11,139 nt of DNA from Ilumatobacteraceae bacterium (GTDB taxonomy: Bacteria > Actinomycetota > Acidimicrobiia > Acidimicrobiales > Ilumatobacteraceae): NCBI GenBank assembly GCA_019090765.1, contig JAHRVJ010000036.1, positions 1 to 11,139 on the forward strand, given 5' to 3'. This document shows positions 1 through 6,121 of this stretch, in pieces (within the stretch, counting starts at the first letter, position 1; every line of letters begins with the position of its first letter). The translations under genes were made by a program, and so were the position numbers. The notes beneath the pieces were generated by a model. That model was not told where the DNA came from and searched no databases. It worked only from the letters and a program-made list of their open reading frames with translations.

Positions 1-280
1 AAATGACTCGGGCAAACACGTCGTAGCGGCCACCGCATTGCGTGACCTGGTAGCCGTTGCGCTCGAAGGACCGGGCCTCATCGAAGGTGGATGTGCGATG
101 GTCCACATCAATACCAGCCGCTGCCCAGCGCCGAAAGATCTCATCGGCGTGCAGCTCTGATCCTCCGGCTTCGGGGTCGTCAAGGTCGCGCCAGGCGTAG
201 CTCTCGATGCGTTCGATGCCCAACGCACGTACCCGGTCGGCCGACTCCTGGAGGCGGTCGACCGAATCCGGATTGGTCAT
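1..280 (-). CDS. Glycosyltransferase family 4, N-terminal part (cut by window edge)
   Basis: Only the first 93 codons are present; the gene runs off the left edge. The N-terminus reads AWRDLDDPEAGGSELHADEI (residues 29-48), followed by a hydrophobic stretch ending in AAAGIDV, and later a GGRYDV segment (83-88). The pattern W-R-D...P-x-A-G-G-x-E is the acceptor-domain signature at the start of many GT4 (GT-B fold) glycosyltransferases, in which the GG loop lies near the donor phosphate. Such enzymes use nucleotide sugars in the cytoplasm. The ATG at 280 overlaps the dprE2 stop as ATGA, so the gene is translationally coupled to the DPA module and may build the glycan that receives the arabinose. 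Acceptor and donor sugar cannot be told from this fragment. The family call is fairly safe; the role is inference. Confidence 0.75.
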   Translation of the reverse strand, partial: MTNPDSVDRLQESADRVRALGIERIESYAWRDLDDPEAGGSELHADEIFRRWAAAGIDVDHRTSTFDEARSFERNGYQVTQCGGRYDVFARVI

Positions 281-1023
281 TTATCGAGTTTGCGCCAGAC
301 GGCGTCAGGTGCGAAGCGCAAGAGGCCGAATACGTAGCGCAGCTTCCCTGGAACCCAAACCACGCTCTTACCGCTCCGCAAACCGGCCACGACGGCGTCC
401 GCGACATCGTCAGGGTCAACCGAAAATGGAGCTTCTTCCAATCCATCGGTCATCGCTGAGCGCACGAACCCAGGGCGCACGGTCAGTACCTTGGCCCCCG
501 TGCCATGCAGAGCATGCCCGAGTCCGGTCGCGAAGGCGTCCTGACCCGCTTTCGTGGAGCCGTAAACGAAGTTGGATCCACGTGTGCGAACACCGGCAAC
601 GCTCGACAACACAACGAGTGTGCCGTGACCCTGTAGCCGCAACTGTTTTGCCGCCGCGAGCCCGGAGCTGACGGCACCGGCATAGTTCACTGTGGCTAGC
701 TCCGCTGAGGCAATCGGATCTTGAAGGTCACTAGCGCCGAGCTGACCAAACGCCTGGACAATCACATCAAGGTCGCCGTATTCCTCAGCTACATCAGCGA
801 TCAGGGCTTCGTGGCTGGCAGTGTCGGTGGCGTCGAAGCCGACCACTGCTACATCGGCATCGCCAACGGCGACCTGTTCAACGTCAACTTGGTCGGGCTG
901 ACGGACCGCCAAAATCACTTGCCGCAGGCTCGTCGTTGCGAGCTTGGCAACGATGGCTTGACCGATGTCGCTCGTACCGCCGAGCACGAGGACTGTTTGA
1001 GGGTCGTTGATTGCGTTGTTCAT
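277..1023 (-). CDS. dprE2: Decaprenylphosphoryl-2-keto-ribose reductase, DprE2-like SDR
   Basis: This is a 248-residue short-chain dehydrogenase. It would reduce polyprenyl-phosphoryl-2-keto-erythro-pentofuranose to polyprenyl-phosphoryl-arabinofuranose with NAD(P)H, the second half of the DprE1/DprE2 epimerisation. Visible features are the start PQTVLVLGGTSDIG (8-21) with the glycine-rich nucleotide loop, VNYAGAVS (112-119), and a catalytic set S141, Y154, K158 in NFVYGSTKAG. From memory, M. tuberculosis Rv3791 has closely similar PQTVLLLGGTSEIG and NFVYGSTKAG segments and ends in RKLPI, against RKLDK here; its length is about 254. The ATG at 1023 was chosen because the family begins just before PQTVL; the frame stays open upstream to 1110, inside dprE1. 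It lies 28 nt after dprE1, and its stop overlaps the GT4 start. No clear Shine-Dalgarno sequence is seen. Confidence 0.9.
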   Translation of the reverse strand: MNNAINDPQTVLVLGGTSDIGQAIVAKLATTSLRQVILAVRQPDQVDVEQVAVGDADVAVVGFDATDTASHEALIADVAEEYGDLDVIVQAFGQLGASDLQDPIASAELATVNYAGAVSSGLAAAKQLRLQGHGTLVVLSSVAGVRTRGSNFVYGSTKAGQDAFATGLGHALHGTGAKVLTVRPGFVRSAMTDGLEEAPFSVDPDDVADAVVAGLRSGKSVVWVPGKLRYVFGLLRFAPDAVWRKLDK

Positions 1024-1051
1024 GTTGTTTGTTCCAATCGAGTAGAGGAGT

Positions 1052-2413
1052 TCACACGAGGGCCAAGCGCCGCGCCTGATCGCTGGCCCAGAGACCGTCG
1101 GGATCGACACGTTTGCGGATCGCTAACCATTCGTCTAGTCGCGGATAGCCAGCTCGTATCACCTCGGGCGTTGTCGTGGCATCTTTGGCCAAATAATGAC
1201 GTCCCCCGACTTCGAGCACCATTGCATCGAGGTCGGCTAGCAGCGCTCCGAGGCCAGCCGCCCCGGCCGGAAGGTCGAGGGTCAGCGTCCAGCCGGGAGT
1301 TGGGAAGCTCAGCAATCCGCCGCTCTCGGGCCCGAACCGCTTGAGAATGGCGAGAAAGCTGGCGTACCCCGAGGCCACCACCCGCTTGACAATCTCCCGG
1401 AGGGTGTCGACGGCCTCGAACGGAACCACAAATTGGTACTGCAGGAACCCCTTGCTGCCGTAGAGCCTGTTCCACTCGCCGATCATGTCGAGGGGATGGA
1501 AAAAGCCAGTGATGCTCTCAAAGCTCCGATGTTCCTTAGGAGCCTTGCGGTACCAGAGTTCGTTGAATGCACGTACTGCCGGACGGCTGAGCGCATTGGG
1601 AATTCCCGGTGGGATCGCGGCCAGCTCGGGCGGGCCGAACGCCAACGGATCACGGAGTGCCTTATGACCGTCGGCCGCAAGCTGGTCAACGGTGGCATGG
1701 TCTCCGCGGGTGAGCACTGACCGACCAAGACCGCTCCCGCTGGCAACCAGATCAATCCACGCCACCGAATAGCGATACCGGTGATCGCCGCTCTCCATTC
1801 GCTCGAGCAATGCCTCAAGATTGGGGACGCGCTCGGTGTCGACGACGCAAAGACTGCTTTCGATTGGGAGCAGACGAATGGTGACGTCGGTGATGATCCC
1901 GGTAAGGCCCATTCCACCAATGGTCGCCCACCACAGGTCGGGGTCCGAAGCAGCAGTGATCGCTCGGCTGCGGCCATCGGCGAGCAGCATTGTCAGTTGG
2001 TCGAGGTGGCTGCCGAATGATCCATCGACGTGATGATTCTTGCCGTGGACATCACTCGCAACTGCCCCTCCGATCGTTACGAATCGCGTTCCCGGACTGA
2101 CCGGAATGAACCAGCCACGCGGCACCAAATGGCGGAGCAGTTCGTCGAGACTCACACCGGCACCCACGGTGACTACGCCTGCCTCATCGTCGAGCAGGAT
2201 CGGGCCCGGAGCCAAGCGCACTACGTTTCCACCAGCGTTCTGGGCCGGATCGCCATAGGCGCGACCGAGGCCACGAGCAATCACTCCGCGGCGATTTGAG
2301 GTGAGGAAAGCCAATCCGCCCGCGGTCAATTCCTGCGTTGACGTGTCGACCAGGGTCGCGACGGTCGGCGAGGTACGACCCCACCCGCTGAGCTCAGTTA
2401 GTTGCGATCTCAC
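1052..2413 (-). CDS. dprE1: Decaprenylphosphoryl-beta-D-ribose 2-oxidase, DprE1-like FAD enzyme
   Basis: This 453-residue FAD-linked oxidase (VAO type; the mycobacterial enzyme is about 461) would oxidise the C2 hydroxyl of polyprenyl-phosphoryl-ribose to a ketone, the first half of the epimerisation to arabinose. Signatures in order are LSGWGRT (8-14), the FAD-binding stretch ARGLGRAYGD (46-55), VSPGTRFVTIGGAVASD (105-121), HGKNHHVDGSFGSH (123-136), LWYRK, FHPLDMIGEWNRLYG, GFLQYQFV, FGPESGGLLSFPTPGW and YLAKD (K410, equivalent to catalytic K418 in M. tuberculosis). The C-terminus WASDQARRLALV matches the family end. The residue matching drug-target Cys387 is Thr378. The start is GTG at 2413, set by family length. 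The gene follows the methyltransferase after a 49-nt gap and precedes dprE2. In mycobacteria the enzyme acts on a membrane lipid, probably at the periplasmic face; no signal peptide is seen here. Confidence 0.93.
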   Translation of the reverse strand: MRSQLTELSGWGRTSPTVATLVDTSTQELTAGGLAFLTSNRRGVIARGLGRAYGDPAQNAGGNVVRLAPGPILLDDEAGVVTVGAGVSLDELLRHLVPRGWFIPVSPGTRFVTIGGAVASDVHGKNHHVDGSFGSHLDQLTMLLADGRSRAITAASDPDLWWATIGGMGLTGIITDVTIRLLPIESSLCVVDTERVPNLEALLERMESGDHRYRYSVAWIDLVASGSGLGRSVLTRGDHATVDQLAADGHKALRDPLAFGPPELAAIPPGIPNALSRPAVRAFNELWYRKAPKEHRSFESITGFFHPLDMIGEWNRLYGSKGFLQYQFVVPFEAVDTLREIVKRVVASGYASFLAILKRFGPESGGLLSFPTPGWTLTLDLPAGAAGLGALLADLDAMVLEVGGRHYLAKDATTTPEVIRAGYPRLDEWLAIRKRVDPDGLWASDQARRLALV

Positions 2414-2462
2414 GAACTACCGACACTACCGACACCACTCGTGGTGGCTAGCGAATAGCAGA
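2414..2462 (-). promoter_or_regulatory. 49-nt leader of dprE1 with small hairpin and 9-bp tandem repeat
   Basis: This spacer and the 67-nt HAD-UbiA gap are the only gaps above 30 nt inside the operon. It holds a short inverted repeat CACCA-CGAG-TGGTG (about 2433-2446). After it, two adjacent copies of the 9-mer TGTCGGTAG (read on the minus strand, 2434-2417) end three bases before the dprE1 GTG. No purine-rich Shine-Dalgarno sequence is visible. It could be an internal promoter or operator, or a processing site, or have no function; the sequence alone does not decide. Confidence 0.3.
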
Positions 2463-3251
2463 TTAGTAGGGCCACTCTGGAGCGTCCTTCCCGAATCGTT
2501 GCATTAACTTGCCAACGCCGAGCGACAATACGATTTTCAAACCGATGTTCTTAACGAACCAGGGAAGTTGCGCGAGCTGCGATCCGGCATTTCGCAGCCG
2601 TGAACCTTCGAGGTCTGCCCGATAAATGGTCATCGAACGTGATCGGCCGACGTATCTGAACCGCTTGCCGAGTAGCAACTCGCGCAGGATTGCCATCGTC
2701 ACGCCAATCGAGGAGAACGAGTCGTGGATCAGCATCGTGCCACCGGTGTCAACACGCTGGCCCCAAGAGCGAATGTCGGCGAGTGCTGGCCCATAGCGAT
2801 GCGCTCCGTCGATGTACAGCACATCAATTTTGCCGTCGACTTTGGCGAGGGCAGCGTCAGAGAACATCCGTAGGTGACGCACTCGGTCGGCCACACCGGC
2901 GTTCTCTAGGTTCGAGTTGAACACGGCGTGGTCGTCGGCGGCTTCGTCTGCAAATCCGTCGATCTCCTGAGGGCCACGGTCGTTGCCAGCATGTGGATCG
3001 ATCGCAACGATCTCGACCTCTGCGGCGGCGGCACTGGCGAGCACGATTGTGGAGCGCCCCTGGAAGCTCCCGATCTCGACGATCGTTCCGTCGGGCGGAC
3101 AGCTGCGAGCGGCGTCGAAAAGAGTCGCTGCTTGACCAGCGGTCATCCAGCCTTCGACACCGTCAACAAGCTCAATAGTCGAGACGAGAGATGGTTGCGT
3201 ACTAGCCATTGTTGGGGTCCATTCGATGATGTGATTCTGGTCCGGGGTCAC
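2463..3251 (-). CDS. Class I SAM-dependent methyltransferase (Methyltransf_24-like)
   Basis: This is a 262-residue Rossmann-fold methyltransferase. Motif I is IVEIGSFQGRSTIVLA (57-72), followed by the acidic ribose-binding position in VAIDPHAG (D85). Later come VLYIDGAHRYGPALADIRSW (144-163) and GGTMLIHDSFSSIGV (170-184). The DGAHxY...D...W...HD pattern is typical of Methyltransf_24-type enzymes found in polysaccharide, cephalosporin hydroxylase-like and surface-glycan clusters. The substrate is unknown. Placed between the UbiA enzyme and DprE1, it may methylate a sugar of the glycan that receives the arabinose, but this is inference from context. The GTG start at 3251 forms a GTGA overlap with the UbiA stop; an in-frame ATG at 3209 (residue 15) is the alternative start. 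The C-terminal 40 residues have hydrophobic stretches that may dock on the membrane. Confidence 0.8.
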   Translation of the reverse strand: MTPDQNHIIEWTPTMASTQPSLVSTIELVDGVEGWMTAGQAATLFDAARSCPPDGTIVEIGSFQGRSTIVLASAAAAEVEIVAIDPHAGNDRGPQEIDGFADEAADDHAVFNSNLENAGVADRVRHLRMFSDAALAKVDGKIDVLYIDGAHRYGPALADIRSWGQRVDTGGTMLIHDSFSSIGVTMAILRELLLGKRFRYVGRSRSMTIYRADLEGSRLRNAGSQLAQLPWFVKNIGLKIVLSLGVGKLMQRFGKDAPEWPY

Positions 3252-4117
3252 GCCGTATAGACCGCGATGCCATAGATCACGACCCAGCAGAGGCCAAGGA
3301 ATTGGATCAGGCGATCGCTGCTAAACACTTCTTCGGGGGCTGCCCCTTCGCCTTCATCGAGCACAAGCAGGTAGCGGAAAAGGGCCATCAACATCGGCAC
3401 GATCGACAGTTCGTAGAAGGGCCATTCGGAGTTGGCCTCGGCGCTCGTTTCGAACGCCCAAACGCAGTAGCTGATCACCACGCCACTGAGGCTCACGCTA
3501 AGCAGAGTGCGTAGATAGCCAACGCTGTACACCTCAAGTGTGGAGCGTGTCCCGGCTGCGTAGCCGACCTCGTTCAATTCGGCATAACGCTTGCCAATCA
3601 CGATGAAGAGCGAGCCGAACGTGATGCACAGCACGAACCATCGCGACATCGGCACATCAACTGCCACCGCGCCGGCCGCCGCACGCAGCACAAACCCAGA
3701 GGCAACAGTTACGAGATCGACGACCGCAACGTGCTTCAAGCGCAGCGTGTACGCAATGGTGATCACCAAGTAGACGGCGATAACTGCGACGGTCTGCCAC
3801 CGCCCGGTTAGGGCCGCCACCCCAAGCGCGAGTATCGGTAGGACGACGCCGGCCACGCGGGCCGCGCCGACCGAGAGTTCACCGGCCGCAATTGGACGTT
3901 TGCATTTTTTCGGGTGACGGCGGTCGGCCTCGACGTCGAGCAGGTCATTCCAAACATAGATTCCGCTTGCTGCGAAGCAGAACGCGATGAACGCCAGCAT
4001 CGTTAGCGCTAGGTCTTCACCTTGATCGAGAACCCCTGCAGCACCGGGGGCCGCGAATACAAGCACGTTTTTCAACCATTGCTTGGGGCGCGCCGTGCGC
4101 ACGAGCGCGCCTAGCAC
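3248..4117 (-). CDS. ubiA: Decaprenyl-phosphate phosphoribosyltransferase (DPPR synthase), UbiA family
   Basis: This integral membrane prenyltransferase would transfer 5-phosphoribose from PRPP to polyprenyl phosphate, the committed step toward arabinose donors. Numbering from the GTG at 4117 gives 289 residues, close to about 302 for M. tuberculosis Rv3806c. The N-terminus has the family segment RTARPKQWLKNVLVFAAP. The metal/diphosphate motif is NDLLDVEADRRHPKKCKRP (57-75), with N57, D58, D61 and D65. A second conserved segment, GKRYAELNEVG (175-185), follows. About eight hydrophobic helices are visible. The start is uncertain. The chosen GTG has AGGTGA seven bases upstream and gives the family-like N-terminus. 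An in-frame ATG at 4246 would add 43 basic residues overlapping the HAD gene and lacks a ribosome site. The specific call rests on dprE1/dprE2 adjacency and the short QWxKNVLV segment. Confidence 0.85.
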   Translation of the reverse strand: MLGALVRTARPKQWLKNVLVFAAPGAAGVLDQGEDLALTMLAFIAFCFAASGIYVWNDLLDVEADRRHPKKCKRPIAAGELSVGAARVAGVVLPILALGVAALTGRWQTVAVIAVYLVITIAYTLRLKHVAVVDLVTVASGFVLRAAAGAVAVDVPMSRWFVLCITFGSLFIVIGKRYAELNEVGYAAGTRSTLEVYSVGYLRTLLSVSLSGVVISYCVWAFETSAEANSEWPFYELSIVPMLMALFRYLLVLDEGEGAAPEEVFSSDRLIQFLGLCWVVIYGIAVYTA

Positions 4118-4184
4118 GGGGCCATCACCTGGATGTTTCGCCTGGTCGACATATCGGGTGCGACGGTAGTGCCGATGGGCACCG

Positions 4185-4817
4185 TCACTTGGTGACCTCC
4201 GCCACGGCGCTCCCCGACTTGCCAACCCAATGTGCCGTATCGGCATCGGCTAGCAACTCGCGATCACCGGGAGAGTCGCCGTACGCCGTGAGGTGAACGT
4301 TGTCACGACCGCCATGATGCTCGTCGAGCCACGCATGGAGACGTCGCACTTTCTCGGGCCCACGACAGTTTGGGCCATCGATCTCCCCCGTGAGGAGACC
4401 AGCAGAGTCGGCGGCAAGTTTCGTTGCGAGCACGTCGTTGACAGCTAGCAAACGCGCCAGTGGATCGAGGTAGGTCTCCAATGACGCCGAGACGAGAACC
4501 ACCGCATCGCCATTGGCAAGGTGCTGATCGAGGTGCTCGACAATCTCAGGCCTCAGTCGTTCCGCATGCACGCGACGGGCAAACTCCTCCCCCAACTCTC
4601 GAATGTCGGCTTCGGCTCTGCCAGCGAACGCAGCCACCACGCTGGCCTCTTTCAGCGCGTCACGATCGCGCTTCCAAGCCGCTGCCGCGAGTGAGTAGGG
4701 GTGAAGGAGAAGGCGGCCAACTAGTTGCGGAGTCCCCGCAACCTCGCGCAGGAACGGCACAACACAGTCGGAAGTCGTAAGCGTTCCATCGACGTCGAAG
4801 GCCGCAACCTGGGTCAT
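4185..4817 (-). CDS. HAD-IB family phosphatase, candidate DPPR 5-phosphatase
   Basis: This 210-residue SerB-like HAD hydrolase has motif I FDVDGTLTTSD (nucleophile D8, acid/base D10), motif II VVLVSAS (serine of VSAS), the NCRGPEKVRRL segment whose lysine fits motif III, and motif IV YGDSPGDRELL with metal-binding aspartates. A helical cap lies between motifs I and II. The fold and chemistry are secure: phosphomonoester hydrolysis by an aspartyl-phosphate intermediate with Mg2+. The substrate is inferred. The gene directly precedes the UbiA phosphoribosyltransferase, whose product carries a 5-phosphate that must be removed before DprE1 acts. In mycobacteria a PAP2-type protein (Rv3807c) has been assigned this step. 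A generic phosphoserine phosphatase is the alternative, but the gene's place in this module argues against that. The ATG at 4817 overlaps the aroA stop as ATGA. The frame is open upstream to 4865, but motif I sits correctly near this ATG. Confidence 0.85.
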   Translation of the reverse strand: MTQVAAFDVDGTLTTSDCVVPFLREVAGTPQLVGRLLLHPYSLAAAAWKRDRDALKEASVVAAFAGRAEADIRELGEEFARRVHAERLRPEIVEHLDQHLANGDAVVLVSASLETYLDPLARLLAVNDVLATKLAADSAGLLTGEIDGPNCRGPEKVRRLHAWLDEHHGGRDNVHLTAYGDSPGDRELLADADTAHWVGKSGSAVAEVTK

Positions 4818-6121
4818 ATTCGTCGGGCTGGTATGGCCGCGAGCACATCCCAGTAGCTGGGCCAACTCTTGGAGACCACCCCGGGATTCGCCACTTCGAT
4901 TCCGTCGACTACCAAGCCCAGGAGGCCGAACGCCATTGCCAAACGATGGTCGTCGTGAGTCTCTAGGCGGGCCCCCTGGAGATGGTCGGTAGGTCGAATC
5001 AGCAGACCATCGTCCTCAACGGTGATCTCTGCTCCGGTCTTGCGCAACTCGACGGACAAGTCGCCGAGACGGTCGCTCTCCTTAGCCCTGATAAAGCCGA
5101 CGCCGGTAATTCGCGTTGGGGTTACGGCCTGCGTAGCAACTACCGCCATTGTTGGCACGAGATCGGAGACGTCGGACATATCGATCTCGATCCCACGGAG
5201 GGGGGTGTCACGTCGACGCATGACGACCGTATCGCGACTCGCGATCGTGGTGGAACAGCCCATTGAGCGGAGGATCTCCGCAAAACGAGCGTCACCCTGC
5301 GGAGAGTCCGCTCCAAGTCCGTGAACGCTGACTGCACCGCCGACCATTGCCGCGGCTGCCAGCGGGTAGCTGGCCGACGAAGCATCGGGCTCAACGAAGT
5401 AGCTCGTCGGCAAATACTCGCCACGGGCGACCGAGACGTGCCGCTCATGAATTTCAACGTCGCCAACGCCAAATCCGCCCATTACGGCTCGGGTGATTTC
5501 GAGGTAGGGACGCGAAACAAGACCCGTCGACAGCCACAGCTTCAACCCGCCGGGAATGTACGGGGCGATGAGCATCATCGCGGTGACGTACTGGCTAGAG
5601 ACATCCCCTGGCATCACCACTGCGTCAGCATTCTGGAGCGGACCTGAAACCTCAACTGGCAGATGCCCAGGTTCACCGAGTGGCGTCACCTCAGCGCCGA
5701 GCGCCGTCAAGGAATCGTGGAGCGGTGCCATCGGTCTGCCGCGTAGCGGCTCATCTCCGTCGATTGTGTACGGCCCTGGGCCCAGGGCTGCCAAGGCCGT
5801 CACAAAACGGGAGGTCGTGCCAGCTAGCCCCGCGTAGAGTTGCAGCGGACCAGGACGCAGGAAGGCGCCGGTGCCACTCACTTCAGCAATGCCGTCGTCT
5901 TCGGTAGTTCGCAAGGAAATCAAACAACCCAGAGCTTCCAGACAGTCAAGCATGGAGGCGGTGTCGTCGCCGGGGGCGACACCGATGATTTCACTGTCAC
6001 CGTCGGCGAGCGCAGCACAGACTAGGGCGCGGTTGGCAATGCTCTTCGACGGGGGAACATCAACATCGGCAATCACCGGCCCGTCCGCAGGGCGAACTCG
6101 GTAGAGGTCGTCGCCAATCAC
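4814..6121 (-). CDS. aroA: 3-phosphoshikimate 1-carboxyvinyltransferase (EPSP synthase)
   Basis: This 435-residue enzyme of the shikimate pathway joins shikimate-3-phosphate and phosphoenolpyruvate to give EPSP in the cytoplasm. Visible signatures are VPPSKSIANRALV (22-34; K26, S27 and R31 match the E. coli K22/S23/R27 site), GLAGTTSRF (98-106), RGRPMAPL, SSQYVTAMMLIAPY, DVSDLVPTMAVVA with the catalytic aspartate, FIRAKESDRL with the conserved K-E pair, and THDDHRLAMAFGL. It ends with SKSWPSYWDVL. The position equal to E. coli Pro101 is Phe106, and the Asn94 position is Leu99; as I recall, the mycobacterial protein also has GLAGTxxRF. The GTG start at 6121 forms a GTGA overlap with the tyrA stop. 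The stop overlaps the HAD start, which ties aromatic synthesis to the arabinose-donor genes in one transcript. Confidence 0.96.
   Translation of the reverse strand: MIGDDLYRVRPADGPVIADVDVPPSKSIANRALVCAALADGDSEIIGVAPGDDTASMLDCLEALGCLISLRTTEDDGIAEVSGTGAFLRPGPLQLYAGLAGTTSRFVTALAALGPGPYTIDGDEPLRGRPMAPLHDSLTALGAEVTPLGEPGHLPVEVSGPLQNADAVVMPGDVSSQYVTAMMLIAPYIPGGLKLWLSTGLVSRPYLEITRAVMGGFGVGDVEIHERHVSVARGEYLPTSYFVEPDASSASYPLAAAAMVGGAVSVHGLGADSPQGDARFAEILRSMGCSTTIASRDTVVMRRRDTPLRGIEIDMSDVSDLVPTMAVVATQAVTPTRITGVGFIRAKESDRLGDLSVELRKTGAEITVEDDGLLIRPTDHLQGARLETHDDHRLAMAFGLLGLVVDGIEVANPGVVSKSWPSYWDVLAAIPARRI

Noticed and set aside
1024..1110. Upstream extension of dprE2 to 1110
   Set aside because: It would overlap the conserved C-terminus of dprE1, and the family starts at the ATG at 1023.
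721..1344. A 207-codon plus-strand open frame opposite dprE2 and dprE1
   Set aside because: It spans two real genes and their gap on the other strand, with no family signature; a composition shadow.
4185..4817. Naming the HAD gene serB
   Set aside because: Motifs fit the wider HAD-IB group, and its position beside DPPR synthase makes a serine-pathway role less likely.
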